NCBI GenBank assembly: GCA_937901145.1
Contig: CALCHE010000148.1
Span: 1-29,201 of the forward strand
DNA length: 29,201 bases
Source: an uncultured Clostridia bacterium
Lineage (GTDB): Bacteria > Bacillota > Clostridia > Oscillospirales > Acutalibacteraceae
Direction of reading: 5' to 3'
The position numbers were made by a program, and so were the translations under genes. The notes beneath the pieces were generated by a model, which was given only the letters and a program-made list of their open reading frames with translations, searched no databases and was not told the origin of the DNA. Each line of letters begins with the position of its first letter. Position 1 is the first letter of the stretch. This document shows, piece by piece, positions 1 to 5,610 of the stretch.

Positions 1-510
1 CTTTTCAAGGCATATCTGTGACAGTTTCATTCGTGAATTAGTCTGAAACCCGCCGTATTCTCCTGTCTCGCCTGTAATAATTGCGTGACGTACAGTCTTA
101 TTCTTCTCCGAAGGATTCTGCAGAAGTTCTATCTTCGATGCTATCTCCTTCGAGAGAACGGGAAAGCCGAATTCCTGTAATATCTTTGCTTTAGTCCATC
201 GGGTGCCGTCTTCACGCATCGAAGGTTTAAGAGCTTCGATGTTAAGCGCTTTATGTACTTTCCTAATGCTCTTATCTTCAAGGCTCGACACGCTTACGCC
301 TTTTACCTTTATACCGATACTGTGAAGGAAAAGATAAAGAACTATGCTATCGAGACCTCCTACAGAAACATGATATTCCAAGTCACGGAGTCCACACTCT
401 CTGATGAACTGATAAGCTCTGACCTCGGCATGTCTCTTTTTAAATTCATATGGCAGCTGTTGCTTCACACGGAACATAGCAGCTTTCCATCGGGAGTTGT
501 CTTTTTCCAT
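1..510 (-). CDS. Phage PAPS-reductase-like (PP-loop) protein, partial
   Basis: The frame is open from ATG 510 to the left edge of the window (170 codons, no stop), so the C-terminus is missing. About 50 residues in is SVGGLDS, a PP-loop (ATP pyrophosphatase) motif, followed by a segment VSSLEDKSI. Further on, near the cut, are NPSEKNKTVRHAIITGETG and SRMKL, which I recognise from phage-encoded phosphoadenosine-phosphosulfate-reductase-family proteins. These proteins adenylate or sulfur-activate unknown substrates; a role in sulfate reduction is unlikely in a phage. The gene starts 4 bp after the VRR-NUC gene and is probably co-transcribed with it. In-frame GTG codons at 531 and 537 are alternative starts. 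The strict PP-loop consensus SGGxDS has V at its first Ser. Confidence 0.72.
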   Translation of the reverse strand, partial: MEKDNSRWKAAMFRVKQQLPYEFKKRHAEVRAYQFIRECGLRDLEYHVSVGGLDSIVLYLFLHSIGIKVKGVSVSSLEDKSIRKVHKALNIEALKPSMREDGTRWTKAKILQEFGFPVLSKEIASKIELLQNPSEKNKTVRHAIITGETGEYGGFQTNSRMKLSQICLEK

Positions 511-514
511 TCGG

Positions 515-1063
515 TCAAATACATTCTCCACACTCACACCGCCCTTCCAGGTACTCCACCAGTCTGTCCCTCGCCTGCTCCCAGCCGTAGCACACAAAAG
601 CGGCATTACCGACCTCTTTCATCAGCTCTATCCACTCACTCTGAGCATCGGACACTACACCGCCCTGCCTTTTCTTCAGCTCGATGTAAAGGTTGCCGTA
701 ACCGCCTTTTTTCACCGGGAGACAGTTATCGCTGACACCTTCCTTCAGACCTTCCCTTTTCAGCCTTGCACCCTCATATTTACTGCGCCTGCCCTCATTG
801 GGAATATGATAAAAGGCTTTCAACTCGGGATATTTGTAAATATTAGCCTCTACCCACTCGAAAAGAGCCTGCTGCTCTTCACTCTCTGACGGCACATAAG
901 CCAAGACAGACTGTGACCTCTGCACCTGTGATTTTTTCTTTACACAAAGCTCGGGGTTTCCCTCGAAATTACGGTACCGTGCATCGTTCTCATGCTTACC
1001 CTTATCCGGATGAACAGCACACTCACGGCAGGTACACTCAAATTTTAAGCAGTATCTTTTCAT
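515..1063 (-). CDS. VRR-NUC domain nuclease
   Basis: This 182-residue protein is a predicted Mg2+-dependent PD-(D/E)XK nuclease of the VRR-NUC family, which is common in phage replication modules and thought to cut branched DNA. The core lies at about residues 60-170: a Glu/Gln-rich helix (SESEEQQALFEW), HIPNEG, then GVSDNCLP with Asp112, and IELK with Glu128 and Lys130 as the catalytic set, with Gln141 after it. The first 45 residues carry an added Cys-rich stretch (Cys at about 5, 10, 12, 15 and 40) that may bind zinc. The start overlaps the ssb stop by 4 bp (ATGA) and is preceded by GAGGTG. It belongs to the leftward early operon. Confidence 0.85.
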   Translation of the reverse strand: MKRYCLKFECTCRECAVHPDKGKHENDARYRNFEGNPELCVKKKSQVQRSQSVLAYVPSESEEQQALFEWVEANIYKYPELKAFYHIPNEGRRSKYEGARLKREGLKEGVSDNCLPVKKGGYGNLYIELKKRQGGVVSDAQSEWIELMKEVGNAAFVCYGWEQARDRLVEYLEGRCECGECI

Positions 1064-1530
1064 ACCGGCACCTCATAATCATCATCGTCACAGACTATCT
1101 CCACGAAGTCTGCAGCCGTAGCCGTAGCAAAGTAACCGCTGTGAGCCTCAGCCGTCCTTGAAAGGGAAGTATCTGCCTCGCCTGAAAGGAGAGGTGGCGG
1201 CGAAGCCGACGGAGAGGTTTTCTTATCGTCACAGAAACTTATCTCTCTTGCCACTATTTCAAAGGCTGTTCTTTTGTTACCGTGTTTATCCTCATAGGGT
1301 CGTGTCTGTATAGAACCCTGAATAGCTATCATAGATCCTTTACGAAAATACTTCTCAACTAATACCGCTGAGCCTTCCCAGGCAACAATGGTTATAAAAT
1401 CAGCTTTTCTCTCACCGTTAACTGTCTTGTCAACGGCTATCTGAAAGCTGCATACTTCTTTTCCTGTCTGCGTAACACTGCGAACAGGGTCAGCTGTCAG
1501 CCTTCCCATTAACACTGCACAGTTAAGCAT
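1060..1530 (-). CDS. ssb: Single-stranded DNA-binding protein
   Basis: This 156-residue SSB coats single-stranded DNA during replication and recombination. Residues 1 to about 105 are a clear OB fold: an N-terminal GRLTADPV strand, DFITIVAWEG, YFRKGSMIAIQG and the loop before AFEIVA. A low-complexity linker follows, then an acidic tail DDDDYEVPV. The tail resembles the protein-docking tip of bacterial SSBs (DDDIPF) but lacks the terminal Phe, so docking to host partners may differ. It overlaps the upstream gene by 8 bp and the downstream VRR-NUC gene by 4 bp, which implies translational coupling. An element-encoded SSB fits a single-strand replication mode led by the HUH Rep upstream. Confidence 0.92.
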   Translation of the reverse strand: MLNCAVLMGRLTADPVRSVTQTGKEVCSFQIAVDKTVNGERKADFITIVAWEGSAVLVEKYFRKGSMIAIQGSIQTRPYEDKHGNKRTAFEIVAREISFCDDKKTSPSASPPPLLSGEADTSLSRTAEAHSGYFATATAADFVEIVCDDDDYEVPV

Positions 1531-2044
1531 ATCTTTTCTTCAGCTCCTCTCGTTCTTCATCGGTGAGGTTTCTCTCCCCTGTTATGAGAAAATATCCTGC
1601 ACCCTCTTTGATTTTCTTCCCTGCCACCTCATTAGTCAGTGCAGGGATAAGCCGGCAGAAGATAAGATCAAAGATTTCCTTCTGACTTTTGCCCTCATAG
1701 GCTATAAGCTCCTTTGTTATCTGCCCGGTTTTCTGCCTTATCACATCTAATTCGTGATAAGCTACAATGCGGGTTTCTTCTGCTTGTTTTTCACTTAAAT
1801 ATTTAAGCCACAGCTTTTCCACTTCACCCTCTGCCACATCTTTATGTAACTTATGAAGTTTATATCTGGCGTACATATTTTTCATAGCCTGTAGGGTATG
1901 CTCGTTAACAAAAGAATAGCCCATCTTTTCTTCTTCATCGTCAGCCTTTCCTTTTACACCTTGGTATAAAGGAAATTCTCGACCACGCCACGCCATATCT
2001 TTTATTTTTTCAAACTGCTCTTTGAGATTTTCAAAAGCACTCAT
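1523..2044 (-). CDS. Hypothetical phage protein, helical and charged
   Basis: I do not recognise a family for this 173-residue protein. The start at 2044 is chosen because GGAAGGAG lies 6 to 7 bases upstream and the encoded MSAFENL start looks natural; the frame stays open for 20 more codons upstream without a good ribosome site. The protein is rich in Lys and Glu and mostly helical. Its middle (about residues 50-130) has heptad-like spacing and its C-terminus is basic (EELKKRYA). No signal peptide or membrane segment is seen. It lies between rep and ssb, 75 bp after rep and overlapping ssb by 8 bp, so a DNA-replication accessory role is an inference from position only. Confidence 0.7.
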   Translation of the reverse strand: MSAFENLKEQFEKIKDMAWRGREFPLYQGVKGKADDEEEKMGYSFVNEHTLQAMKNMYARYKLHKLHKDVAEGEVEKLWLKYLSEKQAEETRIVAYHELDVIRQKTGQITKELIAYEGKSQKEIFDLIFCRLIPALTNEVAGKKIKEGAGYFLITGERNLTDEEREELKKRYA

Positions 2045-2119
2045 CAGATTCTCCTTCCTGTTAAGCTTTCGTTCTAAAACTTTACACATTTTCAAGTCTT
2101 GCAAAAGCTGACATAAAAA

Positions 2120-2881
2120 TCAGCTTGTATCCTTTTTCTTTTTACCCCGGCGCCGTTCATCGGGCGGAGGCTCTTTTACATATTTAAAGCACCAATATCC
2201 GTATTTGGTGCATTTACAGTCCACATATTTGTACCCTTTCGGCACTGCGGGCGGCTTCATTTCCGTATATAGCCTTTTTACCTCTTTAGGCTTGTCCTTT
2301 TCGGGCTTTCGGGCATTTCTTGTCTGATACCACCTTTTCCCGCCTACCTCAGGTGTCCAATGCTCCCAGAGGTAATTGGCGAGTCCTGTATAATCCTGCC
2401 CGTGGTCGATATTATGGTAATAGTTGTGTTCACGGAGATTTACCATATATACATTTGTGCCGTATTTCCACTGCTTACGGATTATCTCTTTCGGTATGCC
2501 CTCAGAGACCATGTGAAAATGGATCCTGTGTGTTGATTTACCTCTGCCGATATAAAAATATATAACCGCATCGGGACAGGCATATCTTAGCCGACGGATG
2601 TACAGACTGCGGATGTACCGTGCTTCCTTCATCGTATGTACTTCGTTTTCATCATCGAAGGTCAATGTACTGTATATGGAAGTCGGAGAGAAATTCTCGT
2701 TAAAGCTTCGTATATGCTTCCGCCTCGATATGCCCTCTTTGTGAGCTTCTCTCTCCTCTTCCGTAGTAAACCTCAGCCGAGGCTTTGCCTTCTTGATGTC
2801 TTTGGTTTTGTCAGCAACGGTATAGATTTCCTTTTCGAGCACCGAACCCGAATAGATAACTCTCATTGCTTTGCGTTTCAC
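2120..2881 (-). CDS. rep: HUH rolling-circle replication initiator (Rep/G2P-like)
   Basis: This 253-residue Rep-type protein is predicted to nick the element's origin and start rolling-circle replication. With the GTG start at 2881 the motifs are: motif 1 TLTF at residues 72-75; motif 2 RIHFHM with the metal-binding His121 and His123 (the HUH motif); motif 3 DYTGLANYL with candidate nucleophile Tyr164 and a second Tyr170. The C-terminus is strongly basic. The family resembles the REP_ORF2/G2P group of phage and plasmid initiators. The GTG is preferred because GGTGGTGA lies about 10 bases upstream; an ATG at 2938 would have no ribosome site and would overlap the promoter on the other strand. 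The leader is crossed by an antisense transcript (2962-3033). Confidence 0.8.
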   Translation of the reverse strand: MKRKAMRVIYSGSVLEKEIYTVADKTKDIKKAKPRLRFTTEEEREAHKEGISRRKHIRSFNENFSPTSIYSTLTFDDENEVHTMKEARYIRSLYIRRLRYACPDAVIYFYIGRGKSTHRIHFHMVSEGIPKEIIRKQWKYGTNVYMVNLREHNYYHNIDHGQDYTGLANYLWEHWTPEVGGKRWYQTRNARKPEKDKPKEVKRLYTEMKPPAVPKGYKYVDCKCTKYGYWCFKYVKEPPPDERRRGKKKKDTS

Positions 2882-2926
2882 TTGGGCTACTTCACCACCT
2901 TGTTTTATGTACTTTCGGCGGTAAGT

Positions 2927-2955
2927 TTGACATATCATTTTTTATGTGATATACT
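2927..2955 (+). promoter_or_regulatory. Sigma-A promoter for antisense RNA to rep leader
   Basis: TTGACA at 2927-2932 and TATACT at 2950-2955 are separated by exactly 17 bp. This near-perfect promoter reads rightward, against rep, and no plus-strand coding gene lies in front of it. A terminator follows within 80 bp. Confidence 0.72.
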
Positions 2956-2961
2956 ATATAT

Positions 2962-3033
2962 GTAATAGGTCCTTACCGCCCTGTCGGATAGGTCAAGCTT
3001 ACATAAGTTGCCGCTTATGTAGGCTCTTTTTTT
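2962..3033 (+). ncRNA. Candidate counter-transcribed RNA against rep leader
   Basis: A transcript from the promoter at 2927-2955 would start near 2962 and stop at the T-run 3027-3033, giving about 70 nt. It has an imperfect 5' hairpin (CCTTACCG at 2971-2978 with CGGATAGG at 2985-2992, loop CCCTGT) and a 12-bp terminator hairpin. It is fully antisense to the mRNA that enters rep from the upstream DUF3846 gene. In the rep mRNA, GGCGGTAAG (2980-2972) can pair with CTTACCGCC (2925-2917), close to the rep ribosome site, so antisense binding could change the leader fold. This matches the logic of copy-control antisense RNAs of rolling-circle and theta plasmids (pMV158, pT181, pIP501). The RNA itself is a prediction. 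Confidence 0.6.
2996..3033 (+). terminator. Intrinsic terminator of the antisense RNA
   Basis: A 12-bp stem (2996-3007 with 3014-3025, one G-U pair), loop TTGCCG, then C and seven T. The T-run lies on the plus strand only, so it ends rightward transcription. It overlaps the stop codon of the leftward DUF3846 gene at 3032. Confidence 0.75.
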
Positions 3034-3367
3034 ATGCTTTTTTCTGCCGTGAAAATCTCTTAATCGCTCTCTCTGCCTGCTCATCAGTCAGACTGCAGAA
3101 ATCGTCCTCTCCCATACCGCATACAAAGAATGTCCCGAAGATATAATCTTCATAAGCACCCTGCTTGATACGGCAGTTAAAACGAAGATTACTGAGCTTA
3201 TTTTCGTTGTTGCAGACGATAAGCATGTCCGGGAGTCCATCGTCACAGGTGGTCTCTATACCGCCTCTGACTATTCTCTGCAGTGTTTCAAGCTTAGGTC
3301 TGATAGTACGTTTGTACGGCTCTACGAAAGGCGGCACGATAACCACCGTTATTTTCTCTGTTTTCAT
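3032..3367 (-). CDS. DUF3846 family phage protein
   Basis: This 111-residue protein resembles the DUF3846 family found in phages and integrative elements of Firmicutes. The family look is: an N-terminal strand ITVVIVPPFVEPYKR, then PKLETLQRIVRGGIE, a central LIVCNNENKLSNL, and the C-terminal FGTFFVCG followed by DFCSLTDEQAERAI. The function is unknown. Start 3367 has GGGAGGTG upstream and overlaps the previous stop by 4 bp (ATGA). The end lies inside the terminator hairpin region of the antisense RNA. The next leftward gene is rep, 150 bp away, so this mRNA probably continues as the rep leader. Confidence 0.78.
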   Translation of the reverse strand: MKTEKITVVIVPPFVEPYKRTIRPKLETLQRIVRGGIETTCDDGLPDMLIVCNNENKLSNLRFNCRIKQGAYEDYIFGTFFVCGMGEDDFCSLTDEQAERAIKRFSRQKKA

Positions 3368-3684
3368 TCCTTCACCTCCCTGCTGTTTTTAAGTCTCTCC
3401 TGACGGAGTGTCTCGAGATTTATGCTGTTGATTCTCTCCTGTGTTCGGAGTGCCTTTTTAAGCTTTGTGATGATATCAGCCTGCTCGTGTATAACTTCAT
3501 CCTGCAGGGCTATAATTTCTTTTTGAGTTTCTGCAGTAAATCTGAGCAGCTCCATTTTCTCTTTTAACGCTTTTTTACACTTGTCTTCGAAGGCTATGAG
3601 CCTCTTCTCGAAGAGGATAAGGAAAAAGAGAACCAGTGCGAGAGCACCGCATACTGCGAAGAATATTTCTCTGTTATTAAACAT
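3364..3684 (-). CDS. Small membrane-anchored coiled-coil protein
   Basis: This 106-residue protein has one hydrophobic segment near the N-terminus (about residues 6-25, IFFAVCGALALVLFFLILF), then a long charged helix with heptad character to the end. I chose ATG 3684, which overlaps the upstream stop by 8 bp. A TTG at 3708 would add 8 residues, but it has no clear ribosome site. The layout (short N-terminus, one membrane helix, cytoplasmic coiled coil) is common for small phage proteins, including some spanins and holin-like or superinfection proteins. Nothing here settles a function. Confidence 0.62.
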   Translation of the reverse strand: MFNNREIFFAVCGALALVLFFLILFEKRLIAFEDKCKKALKEKMELLRFTAETQKEIIALQDEVIHEQADIITKLKKALRTQERINSINLETLRQERLKNSREVKE

Positions 3685-4099
3685 CCCACTCACTCGCTTT
3701 CTGTTCAATGGCAGAGGAAATCTGCCTTTTGATTTTTATCTGACCGTCAGAGCCTACCTGCATCGTCACCTTGCCGGTTCCTTTGATTTTCAGTGTCACC
3801 GAAGGAATTTCTCCGTCGACCATAAACGGGATAACATCCTGAAGGTAAGCGTAAATCATATTTTCACTCTCGGTCCTGTTTGCCGCACCTTCATCAAGAG
3901 CCTCGTTAAACTTATATTGAAGCACCTCACGGAGCTTATCCTGAGCCGAGGCGATGAACATTCTTCGTCTTTTCCATTTTTCTGCATCAGGGCAGTCACA
4001 TTTTGCCGTACCGCTATCCAGACGAACCGCCTCGGATGCATTTTCATCGTTTGGTATAAACACCTGACCGCAGAAGCGGCATATATCCAACTTTTCCAT
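3677..4099 (-). CDS. Hypothetical phage protein with N-terminal zinc-finger-like Cys pairs
   Basis: This 140-residue protein begins with CRFC (Cys7, Cys10) and CDC (Cys34, Cys36), a spacing that suits a small zinc site. A helical middle follows (about 40-95), then a beta-rich C-terminal part with VTLKIKGTGKVTMQVG. The C-terminal part looks like a structural domain, but I do not recognise the family. AAGGAT lies about 10 bases upstream of ATG 4099. It sits 3 bp after the Cys-rich small gene and overlaps the next gene by 8 bp, so it belongs to the same operon. Confidence 0.65.
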   Translation of the reverse strand: MEKLDICRFCGQVFIPNDENASEAVRLDSGTAKCDCPDAEKWKRRRMFIASAQDKLREVLQYKFNEALDEGAANRTESENMIYAYLQDVIPFMVDGEIPSVTLKIKGTGKVTMQVGSDGQIKIKRQISSAIEQKASEWDV

Positions 4100-4102
4100 A
4101 GT

Positions 4103-4267
4103 TTATTTATCCTTCTTTCTTAATTTTCTTCCGGGCTTGCCCTCAGTGGTCTGTCCGCATTTATCGGGTGTGTTTCTGCAGGGATTCGCGCAGTTCCTGC
4201 GGTCCCGACATTCCCTGCAGCATATATTTCCGTGACGTTTGTCACAGTTGAAGAGTTTACACATCAT
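4103..4267 (-). CDS. Small Cys-rich basic protein
   Basis: This 54-residue protein carries seven Cys in its first 40 residues (CKLFNC, CCREC, NCANPC, KCG), then a basic tail GRKLRKKDK. Such small zinc-binding proteins are frequent next to phage replication genes; a nucleic-acid contact is plausible but unproven. ATG 4267 is preferred because GGGAGGTG lies 7 bases upstream and it forms an ATGA overlap with the upstream stop. It is one of the shortest genes in the operon. Confidence 0.62.
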   Translation of the reverse strand: MMCKLFNCDKRHGNICCRECRDRRNCANPCRNTPDKCGQTTEGKPGRKLRKKDK

Positions 4268-4632
4268 ACGGCTGCACCTCCCGGCCACGGAACACCGGGT
4301 CTTTTATCTCTCCCCTTCGTCTCTTCATAAGCCTTGAGCAGAGCGCATATCTCAGGGAGCTGCGACTGAATATCTGAAAGCTGATTATGTATCGCCCTCA
4401 GAATGTCCGAATCATCTTCACCGTTTTTGTACTTAACGAGCGCCTGGGGGCTGATGTGGTAAGTCCACTCTCTTTTTTTCACTGCTATTCCGAACGTAAC
4501 CATACCCTGCTGAAGCTTCCATGTCAGCATAGGGTATGTCATTCCGAGGTAATCCGCCGCAATTTTTACGGGTACCTCATTAAACGAGAGTATTTCTGCA
4601 TCTGTGAATACTTTTTTCGGCTTTAATGCCAT
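4264..4632 (-). CDS. Helix-turn-helix / excisionase-like protein, first gene of leftward operon
   Basis: This 122-residue protein has a helix-turn-helix-like segment at about 17-60 (VPVKIAADYLGMTYPMLTWKLQQG), where a small MerR/Xis-type domain would read DNA. A helical C-terminal half follows, with a repeated hydrophobic pattern (ILRAIHNQLSDIQSQL). It is the first gene after promoter 4700-4728 and may control the operon or excision. ATG 4632 is chosen because AGGAAAGG lies 9 bases upstream; ATGs at 4638 and 4641 lie too close to that site. The leader contains ACCACAGGAAAGG, which matches the candidate antisense RNA at 7570-7656. Confidence 0.6.
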   Translation of the reverse strand: MALKPKKVFTDAEILSFNEVPVKIAADYLGMTYPMLTWKLQQGMVTFGIAVKKREWTYHISPQALVKYKNGEDDSDILRAIHNQLSDIQSQLPEICALLKAYEETKGRDKRPGVPWPGGAAV

Positions 4633-4671
4633 TACCATCATCCTTTCCTGTGGTTGGGTGGTTTATAAAAA

Positions 4672-4689
4672 TGTTACTTTTTCCTTTTT
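4672..4689 (+). repeat. 18-bp direct repeat, copy 1
   Basis: TGTTACTTTTTCCTTTTT occurs here and again, identical, at 6055-6072. Both copies sit just upstream of plus-strand genes. In both, TTACTT could act as a weak -35 with a possible -10 17 bp later. Confidence 0.7.
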
Positions 4690-4699
4690 TCGACACTAT

Positions 4700-4728
4700 A
4701 TATTAAGAGAGTTTTTCCTCTCTTACAA
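4700..4728 (-). promoter_or_regulatory. Promoter with built-in operator for leftward early operon
   Basis: Read on the minus strand, TTGTAA (4728-4723) and TAATAT (4705-4700) are 17 bp apart. The whole spacer is filled by a 7-bp inverted repeat: AAGAGAG at 4705-4711 and CTCTCTT at 4718-4724, loop of 6. A dyad inside a promoter spacer is a typical repressor site. The sequence differs from the TACAG-N5-CTGTA operators at 5463-5550, so a different regulator is likely. Confidence 0.55.
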
Positions 4729-4752
4729 AGTTTCGAAGAAAGGAGGATGTGT

Positions 4753-5031
4753 ATGGTATATATGGTTACTTATGACTTGAATAAAGAAGGCCAGGATTAC
4801 GAGAATGTAATCAAAGCTATCAAGGATGCTTCCACAGGTGCTTACTGTTCATATTGGAAGTCTTCCTATTTAATCAAGTCAAACATTACCTCAGCTGATG
4901 AGGTTTTCAAAAGAATCAAGCCATATCTTGATTCGAATGATCGTTTATTGGTTATTGAAGTAAAAAACAACATGCAAGGCTGGCTTAAGCAAAGCCATTG
5001 GGATTACATCAATAACTCAATCTTCGGTTGA
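4753..5031 (+). CDS. Stand-alone Cas2-like ferredoxin-fold protein (annotated elsewhere as SinR family)
   Basis: This 92-residue protein starts MVYMVTYDLNKEGQ, the strand-then-DL pattern of Cas2 and VapD-like ferredoxin folds. It then has YWKSSYLIKSN and RLLVIEVKNN, which match the small SinR-like family of unknown role. The YDLN Asp corresponds to the catalytic Asp of Cas2-type nucleases. ATG 4753 lies 6 bases after AGGAGG; ATG 4747 touches that site. It is the first plus-strand gene, divergent from the early operon, and converges with a small minus gene (overlap 5017-5031). There is no cas1 and no array, so it is not part of a CRISPR system. The family assignment rests on pattern memory. 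Confidence 0.65.
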   Translation: MVYMVTYDLNKEGQDYENVIKAIKDASTGAYCSYWKSSYLIKSNITSADEVFKRIKPYLDSNDRLLVIEVKNNMQGWLKQSHWDYINNSIFG

Positions 5032-5190
5032 TGGGCACATCATACTGGGGCCCTGGTCACGGCATACGCCGTCACTTGAACACGGTATATGATTAGCCTT
5101 AAGTGAATCGATTAATGTACGTACTTCTGTCAGGAGTTCCTTTAATCGGTTCGCTTTTTCTATCGCTTCATCAAGTTCTTTAATTAACAC
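5017..5190 (-). CDS. Small GTG-start protein, helix plus Cys tail
   Basis: A 57-residue frame starts with GTG 5190, preceded at a good distance by a very strong ribosome site, AAAGGGGGGAG. Residues 1-33 form one amphipathic helix (KELDEAIEKANRLKELL), and the C-terminus has three Cys (IPCSSDGVCRDQGPSMMC). I do not recognise it. Its end overlaps the end of the convergent Cas2-like gene by 15 bp. The leader holds CTAACCACAGGA (5225-5214), one of three copies of a short repeat. Helix-forming proteins of this size next to repressors are sometimes antirepressors, but nothing proves that. Confidence 0.55.
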   Translation of the reverse strand: MLIKELDEAIEKANRLKELLTEVRTLIDSLKANHIPCSSDGVCRDQGPSMMCPSTED

Positions 5191-5256
5191 CCTTCTCCCC
5201 CCTTTCGCTGTTCTCCTGTGGTTAGATTTTCGGTTTACTTATGTCATGTGGTCGGG

Positions 5257-5445
5257 TTAAGATGTGAATTTGTCAAGATTAACATTAAGAGCTGTGCAAA
5301 TAGAAAAATATTCTTCTGCAGTAATTTTTCTTTTACCGTTCATCATCGCCGAAAAAGTATTTAATGGTATGTTTGCTTTTTCTGCTATAGCAGACATCTT
5401 TAAGCCACACTCTGAAATATAGCTTCTTATCTTTGCACCTAACAT
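5257..5445 (-). CDS. XRE-family (Cro-like) transcriptional regulator
   Basis: This 62-residue single-domain helix-turn-helix protein has its recognition region at about 14-45 (KMSAIAEKANIPLNTFSAMMNGKRKI) and a conserved end, CTALNVNLDKF. ATG 5445 is chosen because GGAGGTGA lies 5 bases upstream; the longer frame to 5460 would run through that site. Its promoter (5488-5516) contains a palindromic operator in the spacer, so it probably represses itself. It is divergent from the XRE gene at 5611. By size and layout it is the Cro-type partner, or the second repressor, of a phage lysogeny switch. Confidence 0.82.
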   Translation of the reverse strand: MLGAKIRSYISECGLKMSAIAEKANIPLNTFSAMMNGKRKITAEEYFSICTALNVNLDKFTS

Positions 5446-5462
5446 TATTATCACCTCCAAAT

Positions 5463-5550
5463 TACAGTTTTGCTGTATTTCATCTGCATTATATTACAGT
5501 TTTGCTGTATTGTCAACAGTTTTTCAAGAAAATATTTCAGTTTTTCTGTA
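5463..5550. promoter_or_regulatory. Three palindromic operators between divergent XRE genes
   Basis: TACAGTTTTGCTGTA occurs at 5463-5477 and again, identical, at 5495-5509. A variant, TTCAGTTTTTCTGTA, lies at 5536-5550. The core is CAG-N5-CTG, a dyad with 5-bp arms in the two perfect copies. Centre-to-centre distances are 32 and 41 bp, near three and four DNA turns. This is the three-operator layout of a lysogeny switch. Confidence 0.8.
5488..5516 (-). promoter_or_regulatory. Consensus promoter of the minus-strand XRE gene
   Basis: On the minus strand, TTGACA (5516-5511) and TATAAT (5493-5488) are spaced by 17 bp: both boxes are perfect. The operator at 5495-5509 fills the spacer, so a bound repressor would block RNA polymerase. 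Confidence 0.82.
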
Positions 5551-5558
5551 ATTTTCTA

Positions 5559-5587
5559 TTGATTTTTTGAAAATGCCGTGTTATTAT
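5559..5587 (+). promoter_or_regulatory. Promoter of the plus-strand XRE gene
   Basis: TTGATT (5559-5564) and TATTAT (5582-5587) are 17 bp apart. The predicted start near 5594 leaves a very short leader before the ribosome site AAAGGGAGG. The third operator (5536-5550) lies just upstream of the -35, a position that would suit activation or weak repression. Confidence 0.5.
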
Positions 5588-5610
5588 GTGGCTAAAGGGA
5601 GGTGTTTCTT

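Noticed and set aside
253..889. Plus-strand frames of 160 and 130 residues
   Set aside because: They are antisense to the PAPS-reductase-like and VRR-NUC genes, both of which have recognisable motifs.
2120..2881. Conjugative relaxase
   Set aside because: The HUH protein is short, with motif order TLTF then HFH then Tyr, as in replication initiators. No mobilisation or coupling-protein gene is near.
3581..4123. 180-residue plus-strand open frame
   Set aside because: It lies opposite two well-supported small phage genes that have ribosome sites and stop-start overlaps.
4753..5031. CRISPR system because of a Cas2-like protein
   Set aside because: No repeat array, cas1 or effector gene is present in the window.
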